A DNA stretch of 64,000 nt, from contig JANPJV010000267.1 in assembly GCA_031425695.1 (NCBI GenBank), positions 1 to 64,000 on the forward strand. The letters run 5' to 3'. Shown piece after piece: positions 51,479 to 59,659 of this stretch (position 1 is its first letter; each line of letters opens with the position of its first letter). Origin of the DNA: JANPJV01 sp031425695. Lineage in GTDB: Bacteria; Pseudomonadota; Gammaproteobacteria; Xanthomonadales; SZUA-5. A program made the position numbers and the translations under genes. The notes beneath the pieces were generated by a model that ran no database searches, was not told where the DNA came from, and saw only the letters and a program-made list of their open reading frames with translations.

Positions 51479-52767
51479 CGGAAACGCCCCGCAAACACCG
51501 GCGGTGGTTCCGGCTCGGGAACCGCTGCCAGCGTGTAGTTGCGCATGACCAGGCCAAGGTAGAGCCAGAAGTGGGCAATCATCGGGTAGTGGGTGAAGCG
51601 GTCACCAAAAAGATTGCCGCAGAGCAGGGCAATGAAGGCCGCGCACATGCCCAGGGCGAGCCCGTATTCGACGCTGTCGGGTGCTGCCCGGCGCAGCCCA
51701 CGCAGCAGCAAGCGGCCGATCGCGTAGAGCATGCCGAGCAGGACGACGGCGCCGAGGAGCCCTTTTTCCGTGAGCTCGCGGAGGAAGAAATTGTGGGTAT
51801 CGGTCAGCCGCGGATTGACCTCGGCGTGGTGGAAAGTGTGATATCCGCTGCCGAGCAGCGGCCGCATGGCGAAGTTTTCGCGCGCGATCTGCCAGAACTG
51901 GAAGCGATTTTCGGTGCTCTCGTCGCGTGCCCCCTCGGCAACCTCGATGCTGCTGAAGCGCTCGAGCACGGACGGCGGCAGCACCGCCGGCAGCACCAGC
52001 ATCAGCAGCAGCCCCGGCACCAGGATGCGCATGCGCAAGCCGCGCAGCAGCACGATGCAGACGGCTCCCAGCAGGACCGCCACATAGGCGGTCCGCGAGT
52101 AGGTGAGAGCGATGCCGATGGCAGCACAGGTGGCGGCGATCGCGGCCCAGAGCCGCAGCCGACCGTGCTGGCGCGCGCCGACCACGAGCCCGAGTGCAAC
52201 CAGCATCGCGGTAACGAAGAACGCCGCGATCTCGTTCGCGCCCAGGTCTACGAAGGTGCCGGGAATGCGCATGTCGTGGCTGTAATGCCAGGACTTCACC
52301 GCGTTGTGCTGGTCGATCACCACCATGAGCATGTACGGCATCGGCAGCAACGAGGTCAGCACCAGGCGCCGGACGGCGCCGCCCTCGAGCGTGCTCAGCT
52401 GGGCCAGGAACAGGAAGCTGACGCCGATCGCCTGGTCCTTGAGCGCGTTGGCGTGCAGGTCACTGTCGCTGACATTGCCGAAGCCGACCAGCAAGGCGAT
52501 CACACTGACCGCGAGATAGGCATAGACCCAGCCATTGACGCCCGTGCGCACCAGGCTGCCGCCACAGCGCCAGGCCATCAGCAGGGCACCGATGAACATC
52601 AGGTTGAGAAAATTGAGACCGCCAAAGCCGCGCGGAAAATAGCCGTTGTAGATGTTCTGCAGCGGGATCAGCAGTACGAAGGCAAGCAGTATCCAGTTGT
52701 GCGTCGATGCACTCGTGGCCGACAGGTGGTCGGGCGGCAGGGTGCCCACCTCGGCGTGCGCGCTCAT
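51475..52767 (-). CDS. Wzy-like O-antigen ligase/polymerase
   Basis: The 430-residue protein has 10-12 membrane helices. The large periplasmic loop (about residues 255-330) carries ENRFQFWQIARENFAMRPLLGSGYHTFHHAEVNPRLTDTHNFFLRELTEKGLLG, the Wzy_C/O-antigen ligase signature (G-x-G and HNxFL). It is the candidate polymerase that joins repeat units flipped by the Wzx at 45248. The ATG at 52767 is preferred to an upstream frame extension. Overlaps of 4 nt on both sides place it inside the operon. Confidence 0.88.
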   Translation of the reverse strand: MSAHAEVGTLPPDHLSATSASTHNWILLAFVLLIPLQNIYNGYFPRGFGGLNFLNLMFIGALLMAWRCGGSLVRTGVNGWVYAYLAVSVIALLVGFGNVSDSDLHANALKDQAIGVSFLFLAQLSTLEGGAVRRLVLTSLLPMPYMLMVVIDQHNAVKSWHYSHDMRIPGTFVDLGANEIAAFFVTAMLVALGLVVGARQHGRLRLWAAIAATCAAIGIALTYSRTAYVAVLLGAVCIVLLRGLRMRILVPGLLLMLVLPAVLPPSVLERFSSIEVAEGARDESTENRFQFWQIARENFAMRPLLGSGYHTFHHAEVNPRLTDTHNFFLRELTEKGLLGAVVLLGMLYAIGRLLLRGLRRAAPDSVEYGLALGMCAAFIALLCGNLFGDRFTHYPMIAHFWLYLGLVMRNYTLAAVPEPEPPPVFAGRFR

Positions 52768-53864
52768 GCTGCGAGCGCCTGCTGGTAGACCTCGGCATAG
52801 GCATCGGCCATGCGTGCGACCGAATAGCGCTCGTCGACCCGCGCCCGCAGGCGTGCATCGATCGACTCCCGCGGGCGCAGATCGCACAGGGCCGCCGTCA
52901 GGGCAGCGCCATCACCGACTGGAATCACCTGGCAATTGGGCAGGTCGCGCAGGACCTCCGGCAGCGCGCCGACGGCCGATGCAATCACCGGACAGCCGCA
53001 GGCGAGCGCCTCGAGCACAGCCATCGGCATGCCTTCGCTGAGCGAAGGCAGCAGCAGTGCATCCAGGGTCGGATACCAGTCTTCGAGCGCACCACGCGCA
53101 CCCGGCATGCGCACCTGGGAGGTGAGGCACAAGTCTTCGATGAGCGCCTGCAGCTCGGCGCGCAGCGGCCCTTCGCCATGGATGGTGAGCTCGATCACGT
53201 GGCCGTGCGCACGGGCTGCCGAGACCGCACGGATCAGCTGCCCGAGGTTCTTTTCCGGTGACAGGCGCGCCGCGGTGCCGATGCGCACGGTGCCGCCATC
53301 GTTGTCGGCGCTGCGCAGCGGCAGCGCATGTGCCGGAAAGCGCCCGAGCTCGATGCCGTTGTCGATGCGTGCGATGCGCTGCTCGCGCAGCCCGGCGTCC
53401 CTGAGTGCGCCAAGAATGCTGTCGGAAACCGCGCAGACGCGATCGAAACCGCGCAGCAGCTTGAGCTCGAGCTCCCGATACAGGCGCGCACGCGGGCCGT
53501 CGTCGACCCAGCCGTGCACCGTCGCGATGCGCTTCAGGCCGAGCCCCCGCGAAGCCAGGTAGCCGTAGCTCACTGATTTGTAGTCGTGGCAATGCAGCAC
53601 CGCGTGCGGCGGCAGCGCGCGCAGATGCTCGCGCAGGCGGCTCACGCAGGCGAGGTCGAACGCACCGCGGCAGGGCAGGGACAAGGTGTGCAGTCCGCGC
53701 TGTTCGGCAGCGTCGAGGAGTGCAGGCCCCGGCCCGGCGTGGGCGAAAGCGGTCAGCACGGGCTGCGGACCGCGGCGCGCCTGTTCGCTGCAGAGGCCGA
53801 GCAGCATCTGCTCGGCCCCGTACATGCCGCTCGAGGAGCGCAGGTGCAGTGTCGGCACGCTCAT
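52764..53864 (-). CDS. family 4 glycosyltransferase
   Basis: The 366-residue GT-B enzyme starts VPTLHLRSSSGMYGAEQMLLGLC. It shows the VHGWVDDG and DNGIELGRFPAH linker segments, and the donor-binding block with LDALLLPSLSEGMPMAVLEALACGCPVIASAVGALPEVL (the E-x7-E of GT4). It should act at the cytoplasmic face on the lipid-linked repeat unit. The ATG at 53864 overlaps the stop of the upstream GT4 gene (ATGA), which supports this start over the ORF extension. Confidence 0.9.
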   Translation of the reverse strand: MSVPTLHLRSSSGMYGAEQMLLGLCSEQARRGPQPVLTAFAHAGPGPALLDAAEQRGLHTLSLPCRGAFDLACVSRLREHLRALPPHAVLHCHDYKSVSYGYLASRGLGLKRIATVHGWVDDGPRARLYRELELKLLRGFDRVCAVSDSILGALRDAGLREQRIARIDNGIELGRFPAHALPLRSADNDGGTVRIGTAARLSPEKNLGQLIRAVSAARAHGHVIELTIHGEGPLRAELQALIEDLCLTSQVRMPGARGALEDWYPTLDALLLPSLSEGMPMAVLEALACGCPVIASAVGALPEVLRDLPNCQVIPVGDGAALTAALCDLRPRESIDARLRARVDERYSVARMADAYAEVYQQALAA

Positions 53865-55069
53865 CGCCGACGCTCGCCGACGCACTCGCGATAGAGCGCA
53901 TCGTACTTGGCCACCATGGCCGCGATCGAAAACTCGGTGGCGACGCGGATGCGCCCGGCGCGTCCGAAGGCCGCACTGCGCTTGCGATCGTCGAGCAATT
54001 CTTGCATCGCCGCGGCCAGCTGCTCCGGTGCGTGCGCCGCCACCAGCAGGCCGCTGCGCCCATGATCAACTGCTTCTGGGTTGCCGCCGACCGCACTGGC
54101 GACGACCGGCAGCCCGCAGGCCATCGCCTCCAGCACGGCATTGGATGAGCCCTCGGTTTCGGAGCAGAGCACGAAGGCATCACTGGCCTGCAGCAGGCGT
54201 TCGATGTCGCTGCGCTCACCGAGGAAGCTCACGCGCGCGCTGATTCCAAGGCGGCCGGCCTCGGCCTTGAGCGGCTCCAGCTGGGAACCGCCGCCGACCA
54301 GCAGCAGCCGTGCCGCCGGATCGGTCAATCGCGCAAACGCGGCCAGCAGGTCACCGTGACGTTTGACTGGCTCGAGGCGCGCGACGCAGGCGAAGGCATA
54401 AGCGTCGGGCGCGAGGCCCAGCTCGGCGCGCACGCGTGCCCGCTCGCCCGGTGTTGCCGGGCTGAAACGCAGCATGTCGACGCCGTTCGGCAGGCAGCGC
54501 AGGCGCGCCGCACCCAGGCCCTCGTCGATCCCAAGCTGGTCGAGCACCGCCTGCGACGGCGCGATCACCCAGTCGAAGCGTGGATTGAGTCGTCGGAAGG
54601 CCGCCCGCAGTCGCGAGCTTTTCTGAAAGCCGGTGTCGCGCCGGTTGCTGATCCGGAGCGCGCCGGCGGGACCGCGCGGCAACAGCGCGCAGAGCAGGTC
54701 GGCCTTCTCGTGCTGCGATTGGATCAGGTGGTACTGGCCGCGCAGCACGCGCGCACACAGCTGGGCATAGACGCGCAACGCGCGCAGCCCATAGGCCGCC
54801 CCGATCGGCAGGTATTCGAGGCGCAGGCCCGGCCACAGCGCCAGCGTCGCGTTGCCGGCGCCATCGGGCGGTGCGGCCAGTTGCACGACATCGACCGCAA
54901 ACCGTGTCGGGTCAAGGCCGGCCAGCAGGTTGCGTAAGAAGCGTTCACTGCCGCCGGGTCCCAGGATCGCGGTATCGGTAACCACCAGCAAGCGCAGCCG
55001 CGGGAGTGCCGATTCGAGCTGGCTGGCCGCCGCCTTGGCAGTCGTGAGCGTTTGCGTTCCCGGGCTCAT
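53861..55069 (-). CDS. family 4 glycosyltransferase
   Basis: The 402-residue GT-B protein has an N-terminal LVVTDTAILGPGGSERFLRNLLAGLDP glycine-rich acceptor loop, the linker LPNGVDMLRFSPA, and VARLEPVKRHGDLLAAF. The donor block DAFVLCSETEGSSNAVLEAMACGLPVVASAVGGNPEAV follows, with the E-x7-E motif. The two adjacent GT4 genes are not close paralogs, so they probably add different sugars. The ATG at 55069 overlaps the end of the outer-membrane gene by 4 nt. Confidence 0.9.
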   Translation of the reverse strand: MSPGTQTLTTAKAAASQLESALPRLRLLVVTDTAILGPGGSERFLRNLLAGLDPTRFAVDVVQLAAPPDGAGNATLALWPGLRLEYLPIGAAYGLRALRVYAQLCARVLRGQYHLIQSQHEKADLLCALLPRGPAGALRISNRRDTGFQKSSRLRAAFRRLNPRFDWVIAPSQAVLDQLGIDEGLGAARLRCLPNGVDMLRFSPATPGERARVRAELGLAPDAYAFACVARLEPVKRHGDLLAAFARLTDPAARLLLVGGGSQLEPLKAEAGRLGISARVSFLGERSDIERLLQASDAFVLCSETEGSSNAVLEAMACGLPVVASAVGGNPEAVDHGRSGLLVAAHAPEQLAAAMQELLDDRKRSAAFGRAGRIRVATEFSIAAMVAKYDALYRECVGERRR

Positions 55070-56361
55070 CGGCCACCCGAGTACATCAGGTAGAGCGACG
55101 CCGAGTTCGCCGAAAATTCTGCCGCCGCCAGGTTGCTGTCCCGCTGTTGGCGAGCGACGCCTGCACGCAGTTTCCAACGCGGGGTGAGATCGCGCTCGAA
55201 GTTGACGCCGACGAAGGTATCGCGATCCCGTCGCGTGCTGCCCTGGAACGCGAAGCGCTCGCTCGCCACGCCGGCGTCGATCCGCATGAGCGGCGTCAGT
55301 GCGCGGGTGACCCCGAACTGCGCTCCGCGCGAGCTTTCCAGCGCCTGCGGCCCGGCGCGCAGGTAGTCATAGTCGCGTCCAAAGGCCGACGCCCGCACCT
55401 GCGTGCGGGTGCCCTGCCAGCGCCAGCCGAGATCGATCGCACCGAGGCGATAGATGTCGTCGCCGATCAGCGTGCGCCGCGCTTCATAGCGAAACGGGTC
55501 GAGCGGGTTGCGCACCTGGCCGAGCTCGCGCCCGGCATCGGACAGCTCGTGGCGCAGGAACGCGCTGAATTCGTGGCTCAGAAGCGGGGAGTAGCGCAGC
55601 CGAAAATGCACCAGCGGTCGGGAGATTCCTGGACCGTTTTCGGGATCGATCCGGCTGTGTCCGACGGCTACGGCGAGGGCGCTGCGCGGCAGCTCGCGCT
55701 GGTGGCGCAGTACCAGGTCATCCCGGCGGAAGTCGCGTGCGCCAAGACCCTCCCGGAAGTCGACCGCGCTGCTTTCCAGACCCGCCGCGAAGCTCTGCAC
55801 GGGATCGGTCTGCCGCGTTACCCAGGCCGAGACCAGCATGCGGTCATGGTCGAAGGCCGGCGTCTGCTCGGCAGTTGCGCGCCCCACCTGCGCCTCGATG
55901 CGGGTCATGAAGCTTTTGGGGCTGCCGAGCAGCAGGATCGGACCGGTCTGGAACAGATTGGTCTGCTGGCGGTTGCCGGGATCGTCCGGGGCTTGCGGAT
56001 CGATGCTCTGCACTTCGGCAAAATCCTGGAAGCTCCAGTAAAGGCGCTGCGGCAGGATCGCCCAGTCGGCAATGAGTGCCGCGCGCGCCCGGGGATCGAC
56101 GCCGGAGTCGAGGCCACTACGCTCGATGCGCATCTCGCCATCGCCGCGGACGCGCCAGCGCCGGCCCGAATGCAGCACTGAATAATTGAAGCCTGGCGCG
56201 AACAACAAGTCGCCCGAGCCGCCGTCGCGGCTGCGCTCGACGTTGTCGGTGTAGTCAAAGCCCACCCAGGCCGAATAGCGGAGGTGGTCGGGTGGCGGCA
56301 CTTGGGCGGCGACGGTGCCGGCGCCGAGCAACAGGGCGGCCGGGAGCGCATTCGCCGTCAC
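55066..56361 (-). CDS. outer-membrane beta-barrel protein of the EPS operon
   Basis: The 431-residue protein has a short signal peptide (TANALPAALLLGAGTVAAQ). Many alternating amphipathic strands follow (LRYSAWVGFDYTDNVERSRDG, RWRVRGDGEMRIERSG, RNPLDPFRYEARRTLIGDDIYRLGAIDLGWRW) and a C-terminal strand SASLYLMYSGGR. It resembles the barrel proteins annotated with exosortase/PEP-CTERM EPS loci and may form part of the exit channel. The start is a GTG at 56361, because a repeat-B array (56366-56502) immediately precedes it and leaves no recognisable Shine-Dalgarno. The frame is open through the array to an ATG at 56526, but that would bury the signal peptide. Confidence 0.8.
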   Translation of the reverse strand: MTANALPAALLLGAGTVAAQVPPPDHLRYSAWVGFDYTDNVERSRDGGSGDLLFAPGFNYSVLHSGRRWRVRGDGEMRIERSGLDSGVDPRARAALIADWAILPQRLYWSFQDFAEVQSIDPQAPDDPGNRQQTNLFQTGPILLLGSPKSFMTRIEAQVGRATAEQTPAFDHDRMLVSAWVTRQTDPVQSFAAGLESSAVDFREGLGARDFRRDDLVLRHQRELPRSALAVAVGHSRIDPENGPGISRPLVHFRLRYSPLLSHEFSAFLRHELSDAGRELGQVRNPLDPFRYEARRTLIGDDIYRLGAIDLGWRWQGTRTQVRASAFGRDYDYLRAGPQALESSRGAQFGVTRALTPLMRIDAGVASERFAFQGSTRRDRDTFVGVNFERDLTPRWKLRAGVARQQRDSNLAAAEFSANSASLYLMYSGGR

Positions 56362-56365
56362 GCGT

Positions 56366-56502
56366 GTGGGTCCGGACCTTGTTCGGACGCTCTCGCTCTC
56401 CGAGCGCCCGAAAAGCGTTCGGACAAGGTCCGAACCCACACAGCCAGGACACGTGCTTCCTTGAGACGGTCGGAAAAGCGTTCGGACAAGGTCCGAACCC
56501 AC
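56366..56502. repeat. repeat family B element 3 (1 inverted + 2 direct copies) inside an operon
   Basis: GTGGGTCCGGACC at 56366 (inverted copy) is followed by direct copies CGTTCGGACAAGGTCCGAAC near 56417 and again near 56479. It splits the EPS operon between the CpsD-like and outer-membrane genes, the only sizeable gap in an otherwise overlapping gene chain. Confidence 0.85.
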
Positions 56503-56535
56503 ACGACGCTTTTCTTGCGGGCCCATGTGGTGCGC

Positions 56536-57309
56536 TCAGGGCAGCTCGTTGAAAACCACGCCCGCGAACTTGTCGGGGTCGAACACGCGCGCGGCCTGCG
56601 CGATTGCTTCCGGCTCATGCATGCCGGCACCGGCCACCAGCACCACCAGATCCGCGCGCTCGGCGAGCATGCGCGCTTCCGGCGTCCCGACTGCCTCAGG
56701 GGCGTCGAGCACCAGGCAGCAGTGCGGGAAGCGTCCGGTGAGGCGGACCACCAGCGCATGCATGCGCAGCGAGGCGAGGTGATCGCCGCCACCACGCGGC
56801 ACCTTGCCGGCGGGGATCACATCGAGCCGCTCTAGTCCGGTCGCGTAGATGATCTGCTCGGCGTGGACGTTCGGCGAGCGCAGGTAGTCCCAAAGACCCG
56901 GGCCGCTCTCCGGCTCGAAGGTGCTTTCGGCGGTCGGGCGACGCGGGTTGCAGTCGATCAGCAGTGCCGTGCGGTCTTCTTCCAGTGCGATCGCCGCGGC
57001 CAGGTTGCGCGCCACGAAGCTGGAGCCGCAGCCCGGGCTGACGCCAGTCACCAGGATCACCGGGCTGCGCACTTCACTCGCCAGGAGCAATCGCGTGCGC
57101 AGCTCGCGGAAGATGTCGGTCGGCCGCGGATCCTCCAGGTCTTCGTGGATCAGCCGGCGCGCTTCGAGCTTGACGGCCGTGAGCTCGGTACCGGGGCCAT
57201 TGCGCGCGATCGAGCGGGCAATCGCGGTGACCGGGACGTTGTCTCCTTCCGTGCGTTCCAGGGCGCGGCCTTCGCCGCCGGAGGACGCCATCGACTTGCC
57301 GTCGCTCAT
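56536..57309 (-). CDS. CpsD/CapB-like chain-length ATPase lacking the P-loop lysine
   Basis: This 257-residue P-loop protein follows the layout of bacterial tyrosine autokinases of EPS systems: an N-terminal helix region, a Walker A position, a Walker A' LLIDCNPRRPT, and a Walker B-like CCLVLDAPEAVGT. The Walker A reads GVSPGCGSSF, so the lysine of GK[S/T] is replaced by Ser. There is no C-terminal tyrosine-rich tail; it ends FAGVVFNELP. It may therefore be a regulatory, non-kinase partner of the GumC-like protein, whose stop overlaps its start. The family role is control of polymer length and export. Confidence 0.82.
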   Translation of the reverse strand: MSDGKSMASSGGEGRALERTEGDNVPVTAIARSIARNGPGTELTAVKLEARRLIHEDLEDPRPTDIFRELRTRLLLASEVRSPVILVTGVSPGCGSSFVARNLAAAIALEEDRTALLIDCNPRRPTAESTFEPESGPGLWDYLRSPNVHAEQIIYATGLERLDVIPAGKVPRGGGDHLASLRMHALVVRLTGRFPHCCLVLDAPEAVGTPEARMLAERADLVVLVAGAGMHEPEAIAQAARVFDPDKFAGVVFNELP

Positions 57310-58769
57310 GAGCCGACCACCAGCTTGAAGACACTGGCCGCCGCGAGCAGCAGGACGCTGCCGCCAACCGCGACCAGCGCGAAGCGCATGTCACTGATCA
57401 GCCGGCGCTGGTCGCTGCTGTTCCAGTACATCGGCACCGCTGCGAGCACCGGGATCCCGGTGCTGCGCTGAATCGCGTTGGCCGAGCGCAGGCGCGGATC
57501 GAGCTGCACCATGACCAGCAACAGTGCGAGCGGCAGCGCGGAGGCCGCCGCCAGCCCGCCAATGACGAAGTGCAGGAAGCGCAGTCCGGTCGCACGCGTC
57601 GGCACGCTCGCTTCCTCCTGGATCTGGAAGCTCAGGCCGCGGCCTTCCTCGTCCAGGGTCAGCGACAGGCGTGCGTATTCGAGCCGGCGCAACAGATCCT
57701 GGTAGAGGTCGCGCGGAACATCGCGCTCACGCGCCAGTTCGGCGAGCTCGGGCGAAGGATCGGCCATCTCGCGCACCCGCTCGAGCTCGGCGTTGATCTC
57801 TGCCTCGGTCTGGGCGATGCGTGCCCGCACGGCCGCGCTGTCGCCACCGCCGCCGCCACTGCGCACGACGCGCGGCGCCGGCGTCTGCTGCAACTGGGCC
57901 GTCAAGTCGGCGACTGCACTGCGGGCCCGGCTCACATCCGGGTGCGCATCGGTGTATTGACGTTCGAGCGCGCTGAGTTCTTGCTGCGCGGCCGCCAGGC
58001 GCTGCCGCACCGGCGCCTGCAGGTCTTCGCCGACGGTGACCGTCGCGGCGACCCGGCCGGAGCCACTGTCGAGTCGAGCCTGGTCGGCGTCCAGCTTGCG
58101 GCGCAAAAGGCTGATCCGCGCCTCGATCAGCGAGGCCGGTTCGATGCGCGACTGCGGATTCTGTTCCTGGTAGCTGTCGAGCTTGGCCTGGGCAGAGTTG
58201 AGCTTGGTCTGGTAGTGGCTCACGCGATCGAGGATGAACTCATAGGCTTCGCGGCTTTCGCTCACCTGGGCCGCGCGGCTCTCGGCAAGGAATTCGTCGG
58301 CGAAGGTCTTGGCCACCAGATACGCGCGCTGCGGGTCCACGTCGCGGTATTCGATGCGCAGGAGGTTGTTGCGCGGCGAGCTGATCAGCGTGCGCTGCTG
58401 CAGCGCGTCGGCGCGCACATTGCGCTCCGCGGTGGATGGCGTGTCATTCAGCCAGCCACCCTTGGCGAGGACCCGGTCCATCACTTTCTGGCTGAAGATC
58501 ACCTCGCGCGCGATGAGTACGCGCTCGGAGACATTGGTCGCCACCGCCTTGCCCTCCATCAACTTCTCGATGGTCTTGTCCTCGGAAACGAGGATGGTGG
58601 TGTTCGCCGAGTATTTCTTCGGCCAGCTCCAGCCGACCGCCAGCGCGGTCACGCAGATGACCAGGAACAGGATGGACAGCAGCCGCAGGCGCCGCCGACC
58701 TTCGCGCAGGAGGTTGCGCGCGAGCTCGGCGATCGAGAGCCGGTTTTCTTGTCGCAGGAGAGCGCTCAT
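57306..58769 (-). CDS. Wzz/GumC-like polysaccharide co-polymerase
   Basis: The 487-residue protein has a cytoplasmic N-terminus and a first membrane helix (LRLLSILFLVICVTALAVGW, about residues 29-48). A long periplasmic coiled-coil region follows (about 150-400, with a GGGGG break near 310). The second helix region carries the Pro-rich motif GLRFLHFVIGGLAAASALPLALLLV, and a third helix lies at the C-terminus. The kinase domain is on the separate downstream protein. This is the GumC/Wzc-N type that, with the Wza-like protein, forms the export envelope complex and sets chain length. The ATG at 58769 is clear. Confidence 0.9.
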   Translation of the reverse strand: MSALLRQENRLSIAELARNLLREGRRRLRLLSILFLVICVTALAVGWSWPKKYSANTTILVSEDKTIEKLMEGKAVATNVSERVLIAREVIFSQKVMDRVLAKGGWLNDTPSTAERNVRADALQQRTLISSPRNNLLRIEYRDVDPQRAYLVAKTFADEFLAESRAAQVSESREAYEFILDRVSHYQTKLNSAQAKLDSYQEQNPQSRIEPASLIEARISLLRRKLDADQARLDSGSGRVAATVTVGEDLQAPVRQRLAAAQQELSALERQYTDAHPDVSRARSAVADLTAQLQQTPAPRVVRSGGGGGDSAAVRARIAQTEAEINAELERVREMADPSPELAELARERDVPRDLYQDLLRRLEYARLSLTLDEEGRGLSFQIQEEASVPTRATGLRFLHFVIGGLAAASALPLALLLVMVQLDPRLRSANAIQRSTGIPVLAAVPMYWNSSDQRRLISDMRFALVAVGGSVLLLAAASVFKLVVGS

Positions 58770-58783
58770 GTCGCAGTCGTCCG

Positions 58784-59395
58784 TCAGAAGTTGCGCTGCG
58801 GCACGCTGATCACGTCGCCGGGGTGCACCGGGTAGTTACTGCTGAGGTCGCCGTCCTCCAGCATCGCCTGGAGCGCCACCGGGTAACGTTCGGCGCTGTC
58901 GCTTCCACGGCGGTGCAGCCAGGTCCGATTGCCGGCCGCGAAATCGGTCGGCCCGCCGGCCGCGAGTACCGCATCGAGGACGGTCATGCCCTGGCGATAC
59001 GGCAGCGAGACCGGTGTGCGGACGGCGCCCGTGACCCGCACGCGAGCCAGGTATTCGTGGCTGTTGAGCTCGGAGACCATCACCGTGACCTGCGGCTCGC
59101 GAACGAAGGCGCTGATGCGGGTGGTGATGTCCGCAGCGATTGCACTGGGCGACTGCCCGCCAGCCTGCACGTCGCCAATCAACGGCACAGTGATCTTGCC
59201 ATCGCTGCGCACCGGCCCGGTCACATCCAGATCCGGGTTCTTCCAGATCTTGACGGCGACCACGTCATCGACGCCGATCAGGTAGTCGGCGCTCGTGGCA
59301 ACCGGCTCGGGCGGAGCTGATGCGCGCGGCGGCGTGCTGGCGCAGGCGGCCAGCAACAACAACAGGAATGGGGCGAGATAGCGTGGCTGGATCAT
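58784..59395 (-). CDS. Wza/GumB-like polysaccharide export lipoprotein
   Basis: The 203-residue protein has a lipoprotein signal with lipobox LLAAC (Cys about residue 19). The Poly_export domain follows (SADYLIGVDDVVAVKIWKNPDLDVTGPVRSDGKITVPLIGDVQAGG) and then a SLBB domain (RVRVTGAVRTPVSLPYRQGMTVLDAVLAAGGPTDFAAGNR). It is shorter than E. coli Wza, as is usual for GumB/EpsA-type proteins, so another outer-membrane component, perhaps the barrel at 55066, may complete the pore. It is the first gene of the minus-strand EPS operon. The promoter should lie in the divergent gap to glmS. Confidence 0.92.
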   Translation of the reverse strand: MIQPRYLAPFLLLLLAACASTPPRASAPPEPVATSADYLIGVDDVVAVKIWKNPDLDVTGPVRSDGKITVPLIGDVQAGGQSPSAIAADITTRISAFVREPQVTVMVSELNSHEYLARVRVTGAVRTPVSLPYRQGMTVLDAVLAAGGPTDFAAGNRTWLHRRGSDSAERYPVALQAMLEDGDLSSNYPVHPGDVISVPQRNF

Positions 59396-59659
59396 GGTCT
59401 TCACCGCTGTATCAAAGGTGGGACGAACGGGTGCCGACGCTGACGTCGGTAACGATCGCAAACTAGTCGAAGGCGCGAGCAGGTTCGGTTCGGCGCCGCA
59501 CATAGCCGAGCAAGCCGGAGGCGTGCGGGAATGGGCTTTTGCCTTCGATGCTTCATCGAATCGCCCGTTTTTTCTCCATCGCTGCAGGCAGACTGCGCGC
59601 CAACAAAGCCTTCATGAGGCACCCCGGATGATTTCCGGACACCAGCAAAGGAGCTTCCC

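Noticed and set aside
59396..59659. glmS ribozyme or riboswitch in the glmS leader
   Set aside because: The leader is short after the likely start, no ribozyme core is visible, and this RNA is typical of Firmicutes.
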